From: Symsagittifera roscoffensis
Taxonomy: Eukaryota > Xenacoelomorpha > Acoela > Convolutidae
Length of the DNA: 64,000 bases
Direction of reading: 5' to 3'
Assembly: GCF_963678635.1 (NCBI RefSeq)
Contig: NC_087071.1
Span: 4,541,624 to 4,605,623 of the forward strand
In this document: piece after piece, positions 20,603 through 31,690 of the stretch
How positions within the stretch are numbered: position 1 is the stretch's first letter
Layout of the letters: each line of letters begins with the position of its first letter
Made by a program: the position numbers and the translations under genes
Notes under the pieces: model-generated
Database searches by the model: none
What the model was told of the DNA's origin: nothing
What the model saw: the letters and a program-made list of their open reading frames with translations, nothing else

Positions 20603-21688
20603 GCATCGTAAAATCTCGACTTTGATTCTGATACTATGATTTGAGTGCCAGCCACATTTTGGGTTCAGCAGAGTTCCCCATTCTAGAAATGTTTCCCATC
20701 ATCTGATTTTTTCATCAAACTTGAATACTACACGTCCACGTCTAGAGGTTTTTACAGATGTTGTTTTTTGCATCTTGTTGTTTAGAATGGAGATACGATA
20801 ATTGACAAGAACTTCCGATCCAAAATTTTCGTTTTCGTCAATTTTTGAAAAAGCAAGAAATATACCCAGCCATGGATTGTACACTTTTGTACTGAATTTG
20901 CGCAGCATAATTTTATTCACCGTTGGGCTGCCATTCAGATACCTGCTGACCTTTTTTCAGATTTTAAACGTTTTCAAAATTTTTTTTTCCAGTGTAAATT
21001 TCACTGAATTATTTTCTAGATCCATCAAAATCTGGTCTGAAATCAATTTATGCAGAACATTGTTTGAAGGTTTTTTATTTTCATTCACAAATATTTTTAG
21101 TGAGTTTCCCATTTTGACATATCTGCTGAATCGATCTTTTTCGAATTTCTTTTTCTCTTTCAGCTCTTCGCATAAGTAAATTTGATGCTTTAAATGGTCG
21201 ATTTCGAGTTATTGTTTTGTGATTTCTTCGCCAAGATCTTTGATTTTGTTTTTTGCCCAAGATAATTATGGCACAAGTTCAGCCGCGCGCTCTTTCATGT
21301 GGCTTTTGTAATTTTTAAAGCTGTGAGCAGCATGGTCGTTTTTTGATGCATTTGATACACATAGTGATTTTGCAGTCAACGCACCACAACTTTATATCAT
21401 CTCTTTTGTGTATTTTACATTTTGGCCAAAAGTTCTTTTTGACATTCCCATTTTTTTGGTTGAAAAAAGAGCCAGCGCATCCCTAATACCATAAAATGGT
21501 TTCAAATCCGATATTTTTAACGAGTGAAAACTGCGTTACAATTCGCACACAGTTGCTCCATTTCTGACTCCCTCAGGACAGTTTTTGGGTGGACCGCAAA
21601 AAGAATGCCCGCAAGGCAAAGCATGTAGATCTTCTAAGACATCAGTGCAAATAGAAAATTCTAGGTCACTAACAACGCTCGCACCCAT
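20603..21688 (-). pseudogene. TRIM/MATH-family pseudogene, copy 1
   Basis: Colinear with the intact gene at 27422-28513. The initiator position is at 21688, followed by RING-like sequence around 21560-21680, B-box remnants around 21290-21440, coiled coil, and a C-terminal MATH-like piece. The clearest open part is 20699-20920 (GIFLAFSKIDENENFGSEVL). Frameshifts and stops break the RING and B-box. The right flank (the gene's upstream side) also matches the other two loci, so the duplicated unit is larger than the gene. Confidence 0.75.
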
Positions 21689-22628
21689 GTTCTCAAATCA
21701 GCAATTAGCGGGCAATTAGCTAAAAAAAACTTTAGCTAAAGAGATCAATATTTTGGCTGCTCTTAGTTATGACCCACGTAATACTGGTAAAGAAAACTTA
21801 ATGCTGAACTCAATTATTTTTGTCGTTTCTATAGCTTGAGATCTCTTCATTCGAAAAGGTACTTGAACTGATAGTTTTCAAATATACCAGGTCGTTTCTC
21901 TAAAGTACAATTTATTGGCACAGACACATGTTAATATGATCCCGTTTTTTTTCTACTTTCGCCATCAAAACCCTTTTAAGTTACAAAGCTACAATTGTAC
22001 TCCAAAACAGTGAGGTTTATGAAGTATTACCTTAAATCTTTTCTGTTTTCTTCTTTATAATACTGTAGTTTAATGTTACAATGCAGAAAATTTTATAAAT
22101 TTTTTGTGTCTTTTTAAGCAGTAGGTGAACGGTCGTTTTCAAACCATGCACGATAAAAATAGACGTAACGAAAATGATTTGAGTAAACTCAGGAAACCTT
22201 GTTGAAATACTGCTGTTTGTTGAGTACGCAAAAGTGTAATAAAGTGATGACGAGAAATTTTTTAAAAATTTTTTCGCTGTTTTTGTGGCACAAATGAAGC
22301 AAAAAAATAAGACGACATATGTTACGACAAAACCATTTTTGTAGGACTTCAAGATGTTGTCAAACACAAATTTCTCCATTTTTCTGAAAGATAGGTTTAG
22401 TTAAACTCGAACTGTTAAACTTACATGCTTTAACCATCATGTGTCGTACTAATGTCATGTTTGGCAATTTCAATTGCAGATAATGTTTTAATAGATAAAA
22501 TTCACTTGTTTTATACATAGGCAAGAGCATTCAACACATTTTGCTTGAGATACATGCTGCTTAGTATAAATAGCAACTAACTGAGCATTTGCAGTCGACT
22601 ACAAACTTCCTGCCAAAACAATGCCTCA
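21689..22628. repeat. Upstream flank of TRIM/MATH copy 1, shared with the other two loci
   Basis: Starts with GTTCTCAAATCAGCAATTAG and contains TTATGACCCACGTAATACT. Both recur upstream of the copies at 28.5 and 57.9 kb in the same order. No ORF of interest apart from a short low-complexity frame on the minus strand (22032-22379). Confidence 0.65.
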
Positions 22629-23449
22629 CCGAGCGCCCATGGATTCTAGTCGATTATAATGGAAAACGGAAACAAAAAAATTCTATTATAATCCCTTACA
22701 GATGTGAAAATTAAACCACAAAATTGATTTTAATGTCATTAAACCAATTTTTTTTGAAAAAAAAAAAACATTATAAATCATTATAATTGTTTAAATTTAT
22801 TATTTTTGGCACTATTGATTATTTTTTGCAATGTAATCCATTATAATCGATTAGTTTTTGAGTTCAAAATCCATTTTATTTTTAGAACTAATTTGTCATT
22901 ACTAAATGTCATGTCTCAACTTCACTCTATCGAATTCTTAACCTCCCCCCAACTAAAGAGGGCGGGGGGCGGTATACTGGGGGGTGTCAACCATTAATCC
23001 TCAAAGTCCACCAATAAATTACACCCCGTGTTCTACCATAAGGGGGACGATTAGCGGTTGTGGTAAACTGGCAGGGAGGGATGGGGTAGCGTAAATGTGG
23101 GGGGAGTAAAATGGCGGGGGTAAAAGTAAACTGGAAGGGGGGACGGAGTGTAAAGTAAACTGGGTGATAAACAACTCAGAAAACAGAAATATTTATAAAT
23201 TTTTTAATGTGAAATGTAACATATATGAAACTCTACGTAGCAACAGCACTAAACAGGAAATGAAATAAGTTTGAAAAAATTGTAACTTTTATGATTCGCT
23301 TCTCAAAAAAATCCATTACAATCAATTATAATTGATTATATGAATTATATTGGCATAAAAATATTAGGATTATAATCGATTATTTTACAAATGTATAGAT
23401 ACTGACAATATTATGACAATATAATCGATTATGATCCAGGGGCGCCCGG
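22629..23449. mobile_element. TIR element of about 820 bp (non-autonomous DNA transposon-like), copy A
   Basis: About 29-bp imperfect terminal inverted repeats begin CCG-GCGCCC-TGGAT and lead into TCGATTAT on both ends. The interior has G-rich clusters near 22,947-23,160 and several palindromic ATAATCGATTATA-type motifs. It is non-coding. A related copy lies at 58,725-59,562 behind the same left flank. The locus at 31.5 kb lacks it, which supports mobility. No clear target-site duplication was seen. Confidence 0.6.
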
Positions 23450-24640
23450 TGCGGGATTGAACCAAAATTCTTTAAAGTCTTTGTAATAGGTTGCGATTAC
23501 TACATCTGAGAGTCGTTGGAATAATTGAAGAGCCTCGGCTGAATTCAAATGAGTGGTGATTGTTTGAAGCTTAATTTATTCAATTAGTTGCAAATATTTC
23601 TACAAAAATAAGCAGAAGTAATCACAAAGTTTGTGCATTTTAAAAGGAGAGTGAAAACGCAATTATTTGGATAAAAACGAAACTCATGCAATCTAAAAAA
23701 ACGCGAGAAATTTTGTAAACCTCGCAAACTATGATATATCTAGAAATTTAATTGATAATATCAAAGAATTGAAAAACTTGCCTGGTGCTGTCCTGGATGC
23801 TAATAGAAGTGTTTGATTGAATTGTGTCTGGTTTTTGACTGATTTGTTCCTCATCTGAACAATCAAATATAGAAATAATAGAGAAGAGAAGGTGCTTAAA
23901 AAATGTATAGCTTAGCCAAAAGTCTTCCGAAACGAAGTAAAGGACATTAGACTTAACATAACCATAACTTACAAAAATGACAAAAGTTTTTCCGAAAGTC
24001 AGTATTAAGATCAAAATATTGAGTTCTCTGAGTTCATGTTCACTTGAAGATGGTTCATCTCAAATTCAAGTGCTATGGGCCATAGAAAAGCGGTAAATGC
24101 ACTATTTAAGAGTAAGAAGATCCTAATTATCAATTATACACCAGCAATTGAAAAAAAAACTCGCTTTTAAAAAGCGAATCACAGTCAACGACGTTTCAAT
24201 ACAATACCCTAAGTTACCACCACAAAACTAGTCAAAATTGGCTGAAAAAATTTTCAACAACAAACCCCGCCTTTTCTGGTCGTGTTCAATTCAAACCACT
24301 TCATCACTTCAAAAAATCAAACAAAATGAAAACAGATTAATTTCTTTTTTTTACACTTTTTCAACATTTTGGTTTTAAACACGTTTTTTTCTTGTATGCA
24401 AGTTTTTATTTTAGTTTAATTAGAAAGCAATCCAGTTTCTGTGTTTAAAAATAGTAAATAGTATCAAAAAAACATGATGCAAAAACAATTCTGGGCTACA
24501 ATAAAATTATAGTCTTTTTGAGAGAGATTTCACGTCAGATGTAAACTTTTAACGGTTTCTTTTAAAATCTTGTTTTGCATGCATTTTTAGTTTTAAAATT
24601 AGCATTAGGTTTTTGAATCCAAACACACAAAAAAGATGCT
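23450..24640. other. AT-rich noncoding sequence
   Basis: No supported gene. A segment near 23,500-23,650 (GGTGATTGTTTGAAGCTT) recurs at about 26,280-26,400, so it is a dispersed repeat. Confidence 0.45.
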
Positions 24641-25480
24641 GAGTTCTGGTTTTACTCGGGCATGGTTGGTTATGGCAAAAAATTGCCGAAACAAAGGACT
24701 ATCTCATTGTTCGATAGCTGCAAAATTGTGTAAAAATTGCCTTAAAAATGTTAGTTTTGAGGACGCAGTGCGATCAGGACATCCGATGAAATAAAACGAA
24801 AGAGATCGCCAACACATCTGGAGATGGTTGAAAAATGACAGCAGAAATTCTTTCAGAAAAATGACAGTGTTTTTTAAATAGTTTTAGCAAAACAAAACTG
24901 CTCACAAAAACACTTTGAGGAGCAAATTGCACATAATCGGACGACTTACAGAAGAAAAGCAGAAAACAAAACCTAAAGTATCAAAGCCAAGCTTTACGGT
25001 TAAAATGGGCAAGGTTCTGAACAAGGTCAGTAGAGCAATGTGAAAAGACCGTTTTAGCAACGAATGCCGTTTTGAACAACCGAGTGATGGCCGGGTTTCT
25101 GTCTGGCAAGAGCGTGGGAAACGATATGCTACCGAAAACACAACTGTCGACTTTTTTCAAAGTTCTGGGGGTTTATATGAGCCAATGGGTGGCTTTTATA
25201 TCAGCCAAAGACACCTATAAAATGTACAGCTTCCTCGTATATTGTTTTATTGGAGCGGGCGAGAGTTGACAATTTGGGTGGTTACATATTGCAAGACGAC
25301 AATTGTTTAAATCATCGGGATGCGGTTGTCCATCAGTAGTTTTCGGACCATGGGGTCATAAAGGAAAACTGACCCATGTCCACACCTAAGTCCAATAGAG
25401 ATGGGTGTAAATGAAACGGCAGCATAAATCTATGAAGCTGAACCACAAAACTTAGAAGAAACTTGTTTTTCTCTTTAGGA
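24640..25480 (+). pseudogene. Tc1/mariner-type transposase pseudogene
   Basis: Broken by stops and frame changes, but the family pattern is clear on the plus strand: a helix-turn-helix-like start (near 24,700) followed by VRSGHP, then DRFSNECRFEQPSDGRVSVW at about 25,045-25,105, and LQDDNCLNHRDAVVHQ at about 25,290-25,340. These correspond to the 'FSDE' and 'QDNA..H' blocks of the DDE/D catalytic core. The first catalytic Asp is Asn here (FSNE), so even the surviving core is dead. Terminal repeats were not identified. Confidence 0.75.
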
Positions 25481-27084
25481 ATCAATTCACGATTCATTGA
25501 TTAAGCAGTTGACAAACCGTGTAAAGGTCTGTTGCAACAATCTGGGCTTTTCGACAGAAATGAAAAAAAAAAGTTAATCAATATAAACTTTTAAATGAGG
25601 GTGTCTCTTTCTTTGTTGCCCAGTGTATGAACAACTGAAAATCAATTGCTGGCAGATTTGAAAGACTTGAAGAAAAAAAAATTTCCAAAACACTGGGGCT
25701 GAGAACTGACACAGCTGAGCGAGGCAGGCAAGTTGGCTAAATGAAACTGAAGTCCTGGCCCAAAAAATCTCCATGAAAATCTGATTTCGTTCTGATTCCA
25801 TAGTTTGATTTCATGAGAAATCATTACTTTAATTAGTCAGTTTTTTAAATACTTTTTCCTCTCTATCTCTAAAATTGGTCGGTTTGCTGAAAAAGATCAA
25901 AATGAAGTTAAAATTTACCTAGATCAAAAACAATCTATTCGAAATGGCATAAAATGGCAGAAAAAGGCAAAAACCGGCTATAAATAGCAAAGAAGCCGAA
26001 ATGGTCAACATTGACTTAAAATCTATAAACGTGCGAAAAAGATCAGTGATATCAATTTTAGAAAAAAATTTTATTAAAGCAATCGAAAAAAAATAGCCAC
26101 TACAACTGAAAATGTCTAGCCCAAAATTTTATCTTCAATTCAAGAATCCCGAGCTTGCAAAATCTAAGTCTCAAAGACACATATATTTGATGATGCTATA
26201 TTAGTTATCTAATACTATAGAATGTAAAGCAACTGAGAAGCTAGAGTTGAGGCAGATCTTATAGAAGACTACAACTGAGATTCTTTGGAATAATTGAATC
26301 TCCTCGGTTGAACACAAATAAGCGGTGATTGTTTGAAGCTTTGTTTATTCAATTAACTGCCAAGATGGCTGTAAAAAAGCAGAAGAAATCACGAAATTGC
26401 ACTTTGACTGCACGCATTCAGTTTCAAGCTTAAATAATCGATTCTATTACAATTTTAGTACCAGTCTTACTAAAATTGAGAAAAAATTGAATTTAATCAA
26501 TTAATAATCAGTTATAATATCTCTTCTTAAGATCAAATTATAATTAATTATATTCCATTAAAATTGAATATAATCGATTATTTATTCGCCCGTTTTTCGA
26601 TAAAATTATAATCATTATAATGGATTATAATTCATTATTTCATTCAAACTTCTAATTTACTAGTTTGTCACAAAAATCCATTATAATCGATTATAATTGA
26701 TTATAAAAACCCTTTTGTTTGTCCATTTTGTCCTCGAAGTTGCATGCAAGTTGTTTATATTTTATGTTTTTTGTAGACGTTGGTTCCTATGAAAAGTGAA
26801 AAAAATGTTTTTTAGGTTTTCCGATCAATTCAAATTTATACGGTTTATTTTTCTTTTCTTCCCTATTAGAGTTGCTCTGTGATGCATATTTTAAGCATTT
26901 TAACCACCAAAACTTGGGCAAACTGATTTAGTTTCAGGATTGATTCGGAAGATTTATTTTTCATCTACCGCGGGAATCTTTCCATTAATATGAAACAATT
27001 TCGAGGTAAGACTTTGTGTTCAGATGAACCGAAGTGTTCAAGAGATCTCTTTTCTAGAGATTTTCTTATTGACACTCTTATTTT
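25481..27084. other. AT-rich repeat sequence with palindromic ATAATCGATTATA motifs
   Basis: No gene. At 25,900-26,180 there is a diverged piece of the 1.1-kb array monomer (AAAATGGCAGAAAAAGGC, TTGCAAAATCTAAGTCTCAA). Repeated AATCGATTATAATTGATTATA-like stretches at 26,430-26,710 resemble the interior of the 820-bp TIR elements and may be a degraded relative. Confidence 0.5.
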
Positions 27085-27421
27085 AGTTACAGGAATGGAG
27101 ACTTTTTAGTATGTACAATAAAAGAGGACTGCGAAGTATGATGATGTTTTCCCAACAGAGATGATGTTTTCCTTTTCCTATGCTTTTTTATTCAATTGGA
27201 CCATTATCAATTATACTCCAGTCTTCATTTTTTTAAAAATCTGATACTCTTTGTTTGCTTAGAAAGAAAATATAGTCAGCATTGAAGACAATATTTTTGA
27301 GATATTTTTTCGAAGATTCATAGTTAACATAAAACTAATAGACATAAAGCAAGAATGGAAAGTTAAGATAGAGTATGCAATCCAAAAAGCTATCGAGGAG
27401 AAGAGAGACTATGTTCAGTTT
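27085..27421. repeat. Array-monomer fragment downstream of the intact TRIM/MATH gene
   Basis: ACAGGAATGGAGACTTTTTA through AATCCAAAAAGC matches the array unit ending at about 20,590 and lies at the same distance from the gene's stop codon. This shows that gene and monomer travel together. Confidence 0.7.
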
Positions 27422-28513
27422 TTATCGCAAAATTTCTATTCTGATTCTGATGATGTGATTTGAGTGCCAGCCAAGTTTTGTGTCCAGCAGCGTTGCCCAT
27501 TCTACGAATTTTTTCCATCCAATGACTTTTTCATCGAAACTCAAAACTTTAGCTCTGGAGAGAATTAAAGACATTGTTTTTTCTATCATGTTGTTTAGAA
27601 TGGAGATACGATATTTGACTGGAACTTCCCATCCAAAATTTGCGTTTTGGTCAATTTTTGACACATAAAGAAATATACCCAGCCACGGGTTGCCTTGTAT
27701 AGTGATATATTGAAGTTCAACAGCATAACGGTTTTCACCGTAGGGTCGCCAATCAGATGTATGACAACCATTTTGCAGGTTTAAAATATTTTCAAACTTT
27801 ATTTCAAATGCAAGTTTCACTGAGCTGCTTTCCAGATCCATTAACTTCTGGTCTGAAATCACATTATGCAGAATATTGCTTGAAGGTTCTTTGTTTTCAT
27901 TCACAAACAGTTCAAGATCGTTTTCTGTTTCGACAAATCTGCTGAATCGCTCTTTTTTGCATTTCATTTTCTCTTTCAACTTTTCCCTTACGTAAATTTC
28001 CAGCCCTAAATTGTCAATTTTGAGTTGCTGCTTTGTGATTGCTTCATCGAGATGTTGGATTCTGCTTTTGGCTGACTGCAATTTTGGCAAAAGTCCAGCC
28101 GCGCGCTCTTTCATGTGGATTTTGTAGCTCCTAAACCTGTGAGCAGCATGGTCGTTTTCAATGCATTTGATACACATAGTGATTTTACAGTCATTGCACC
28201 ACAAGCATATATCATCTCTCTTGTGCACGTCACATTTTGGCCACAATTTGTTTTTGACATCCCGATATGTTTCCGGTGATAAACGAGCCAGCGCATCTCT
28301 AATACCAAACAATGGTTTCAAATCCGATATTTTTAACGAGTGAAAAACTGCGTTACAATTAGAGCATTTTGTTGAAGTTGGTCCATGTCTGACTCCGTCA
28401 AGACAGTTTTTAGGTGGACCGCAAAAAGAATGCCCGCAAGGCAAAGCATGTGGGTCCTGTAAGACATCAGTGCAAACAGAACATTCTAGGCCAGTTGCAT
28501 CGCTTGCAGCCAT
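27422..28513 (-). CDS. Intronless RING / B-box / coiled-coil / MATH-like protein (TRIM37-type architecture)
   Basis: 363 residues, single exon. The N-terminal RING uses Cys11, Cys14, Cys26, His28, Cys31, Cys37, Cys50 and Cys53. The spacing between Cys31 and Cys37 (CGPPKNC) is longer than the usual CX2C. A B-box zinc finger follows at about 94-130 (CDVHKRDDICLWCNDC, CIKCIENDHAAH), then a coiled coil to about 200. The C-terminal 90 residues (NPWLGIFLYVSKIDQNANF, GWKKFVEWATLL, a final strand) look like a MATH/TRAF-like domain. The family acts as E3 ubiquitin ligases with MATH as substrate binder; that role is inferred. The absence of introns and two dead paralogues in the window suggest a retrocopy or element-borne gene. 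It is the only open copy of the three. Confidence 0.75.
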   Translation of the reverse strand: MAASDATGLECSVCTDVLQDPHALPCGHSFCGPPKNCLDGVRHGPTSTKCSNCNAVFHSLKISDLKPLFGIRDALARLSPETYRDVKNKLWPKCDVHKRDDICLWCNDCKITMCIKCIENDHAAHRFRSYKIHMKERAAGLLPKLQSAKSRIQHLDEAITKQQLKIDNLGLEIYVREKLKEKMKCKKERFSRFVETENDLELFVNENKEPSSNILHNVISDQKLMDLESSSVKLAFEIKFENILNLQNGCHTSDWRPYGENRYAVELQYITIQGNPWLGIFLYVSKIDQNANFGWEVPVKYRISILNNMIEKTMSLILSRAKVLSFDEKVIGWKKFVEWATLLDTKLGWHSNHIIRIRIEILR

Positions 28514-29117
28514 GTTTTCAAGTCAGCAATTAGCTACAAAACAAAAACTGAGCTAAAGAAGTCAAAGTTTTGTCTGCTCTCAGTTATGACCCACGTAATT
28601 TTACATAACAGAAATTCAACGCTGAAATTAGTTATTTATCATTATATAACTTGAGGTTTCTTTATATAGTAGATACTCGAACTAATTTTTTCAATTATAC
28701 TAGGTTTTTTCTCTAAAGTACAACTTACTGACACAGAGACAGCATGTTTTTGAGTTCCTGTTTTTGCTTTCAATTTTTTGCCATAAAACCCTGCTAAAGT
28801 ACAAATCTACTGGAGTAATCAGAATTCATGAGATTTTTGAAGACTTACTTGAATCTGTTTTCTGTTTTCTTCTGTACAATCCTGTAGTTTGAGTTTACAC
28901 TGCATAAATTTTCAAAACTAAGGTTGTACCTTTACAAATATATGCTGAATGGGCTTCTTTAAACAAGTGCACGACAAAAATTAAACAAAGCGTATAATGA
29001 CGCAAGATTTAAAGGTAACTGTTTTTGTATTTTTTTAAAGCCATAACAATGCAATTTTCTTGTAAAAACAGAAATAAAAACTAGTTATGAAAAGTTACCT
29101 GTTTTTTCTCATTTCTT
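28514..29117. other. Upstream flank of the intact TRIM/MATH gene
   Basis: Homologous to the flanks at 21,689 and 57,888 (AATCAGCAATTAGCTA, TTATGACCCACGTAAT). No ORF and no confident promoter element. Confidence 0.5.
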
Positions 29118-29203
29118 ATAAGTATTTATTTGTTCTTTTTCTGTAAATAATGTGAATTGTTGAATTCAAGAATATTTTCGAATCAGCGTTGTGTTGATAA
29201 AAG

Positions 29204-29525
29204 CAGGGGCGAATTTAAAGGGGGCGAGGGGACTGACGCCTCTCCCCCTCCCCCCCGGGATTCGACCACCTGCCGACCCAAAAGTTCTCCCATTTGGTAC
29301 TTTTTAAGAAATCCATTTTTGGCCGACCGACCCTAAAATTTTTCTAAAGGTGCCTTCGGCGCCAAAATATACTATTTTTTGAGGGGAGCGCGCGCCAAAA
29401 AACGCGATTTTTCAACAAAATTTTTCAAAAATTGCACAAAAATGGCTTTTTTGAATTGATTTTTTTTTCAAAAAAAAAACAATTCAAACACCCATTCCCT
29501 CGATAAAATCCTAGATCCGCCCCTG
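29204..29525. mobile_element. hAT-like MITE (322 bp), copy in first tandem unit
   Basis: Ends CAGGGGCG ... CGCCCCTG, the terminal style of hAT-type elements. The flanks GATAAAAG and GATAAATT fit a mutated 8-bp target duplication. The interior is non-coding, with GGGGGCGAGGGG, C-rich runs and GCGCGCGCC. Confidence 0.65.
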
Positions 29526-30180
29526 GATAAATTTGTTAGCTGAACGTGCATTTCTTAGCTATTGTACATAGCTACATAGCAACAATTGTACATGATTGTA
29601 CATAATGAACATAATTTGTTTTGAATTTACTAACGAACGAGTTTGCTAGAAAACTGGTCTGTTAAAATAATTAGCTCTGCAATGATTAAACAAATTGCAC
29701 TAACACAAAATGGTAACAAAACAATAGGCAGTTTATTGAGTCAGCCAATTTGTTTTAAACTAATAAAATAAATAATTTTGGCTGACTCGTTGTGTTTGTA
29801 TCACTGAGGCAAATAGAAGCAAAACTTGTTTTATACAAGAAGAAGCTTTACATTGTGCTTTTTGTCAGTAAAACTGCGTCTTTTTGCAAATTTACTTTCT
29901 TTTCCAAATCAGAAAAAAATGAAAAAAAAATCAGATGAGACGTACGAAATTTTTTGAATGAATTTCTCAATTTCATCACTTTTTGCCAGCTGTCTACCGG
30001 GTTGATAACAAATATAAGTCATAAATGATCACACGACTAAAAAACTGTCCGTTCTTTTGTCTTCTAGATTTTTCTCATTGCATGAAAGTGAAGAACAAGT
30101 ATTTATTTGTTCTTTTTCTGTAAATAATGTGAATTGTTGAATTCAAGAATATTTTCGAATCAGCGTTGTGTTGATAAAAG

Positions 30181-30502
30181 CAGGGGCGAATTTAAAGAGG
30201 GCGAGGGGACTGACGCCTCTCCCCCTCCCCCCCGGGATTCGACCACCTGCCGACCCAAAAGTTCTCCCATTTGGTACTTTTTAAGAAATCCATTTTTGGC
30301 CGACCGACCCTAAAATTTTTCTAAAGGTGCCTTCGGCGCCAAAATATACTATTTTTTGAGGGGAGCGCGCGCCAAAAAACGCGATTTTTCAACAAAATTT
30401 TTCAAAAATTGCACAAAAACGGCTTTTTTGAATTGATTTTTTTTTCAAAAAAAAAACAATTCAAACACCCATTCCCTCGATAAAATCCTAGATCCGCCCC
30501 TG
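30181..30502. mobile_element. hAT-like MITE, duplicate in second tandem unit
   Basis: Copy of the preceding element carried along by the 977-bp duplication, differing at a few bases (for example GAGGGCG for GGGGGCG). It is not an independent insertion because both flanks are duplicated as well. Confidence 0.65.
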
Positions 30503-31068
30503 GATAAATTTGTTAGCTGAACGTGCGTTTCTTAGCTATTGTACATAGCTACATAGCAACAATTGTACATGATTGTACATAATGAACATAATTTGTTTTG
30601 AATTTACTAACGAACGAGTTTGCTAGAAAACTGGTCTGTTAAAATAATTAGCTCTGCAATGATTAAACAAATTGCACTAACACAAAATGGTAACAAAACA
30701 ATAGGCAGTTTATTGAGTCAGCCAATTTGTTTTAAACTAATAAAATAAATAATTTTGGCTGACTCGTTGTGTTTGTATCACTGAGGCAAATAGAAGCAAA
30801 ACTTGTTTTATACAAGAAGAAGCTTTACATTGTGCTTTTTGTCAGTAAAACTGCGTCTTTTTGCAAATTTACTTTCTTTTCCAAATCAGAAAAAAATGAA
30901 AAAAAAAATCAGATGAGACGTACGAAATTTTTTGAATGAATTTCTCAATTTCATCACTTTTTGCCAGCTGTCTACCGGGTTGATAACAAATATAAGTCAT
31001 AAATGATCACACGACTAAAAAACTGTCCGTTCTTTTGTCTTCTAGATTTTTCTCATTGCATGAAAGTG

Positions 31069-31690
31069 GTCAATTGTAATTTTCGGTTTACTATGAGCTA
31101 GTATGACTAGTCTTTTCGCCTTTTGACAAAAAGTATATTTTTATAATTCTTTTCAAAGTTTTTGTGTTTCAGACTGAAGACAATAAACGAAGATTTCTCA
31201 TATGAGCAAACCAAAAAGTTGAGTGGCAACAAACTCACAGATAAACTGAAATTGGAAGAAAATTTTCATGACAAGCAATTTTTCGAAATTGTATGGCTAT
31301 GAAATAGTTTCCAAACCAGTTATTTCATGGGGTTGTATAACAAAAACTATTTTTAACAAAAAAGCTGGTCGTATAATGAGACTTTAAGATAGCTTTCTGT
31401 CATAGTCTACATGTATGAAGTTGTTTGCATTTGCCTGCGTAGAGGTCAATCAGTTTTTAAAATTCAGTATAATCTCACGAACTCTTAGCATTTACTGCCG
31501 ACTAAAGACTTGCTGCCCAAAACCAATGAAGCAAAGTAAATTCATTAATTCATAAGTAAATTCTATCAACAGCCTTTTTTGATTCAAGACAAAATGCCTA
31601 AATTAACAAGCGCTTTCAATAACTGTTTGTTTCATTACGAGGCCAAACTCTGCATTGTGGGCATTCTCCGCAACATGCCAAAATCAGATT
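31069..31690. other. AT-rich noncoding sequence, continuation of the TRIM-locus flank
   Basis: Ends near 31,535 with CGACTAAAGACTTGCTGCC, the sequence that immediately precedes the 820-bp TIR elements at the other two loci. Here that element is absent, making this an apparent empty site. Confidence 0.5.

Larger units (their letters stand above)
29118..31068. repeat. Recent 977-bp tandem duplication
   Basis: Unit 1 (about 29,118-30,090) and unit 2 (about 30,095-31,068) are nearly identical over their whole length, with only a handful of substitutions and one A-tract indel seen, so the duplication is recent. Each unit contains one hAT-like MITE and AT-rich sequence with TTGTACAT repeats and GTCAGCCAA/TTGGCTGAC inverted arms. 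Unit 2 is joined to CAATTGTAATTTTCGG, with CAAGT filler at the unit junction. Confidence 0.85.
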
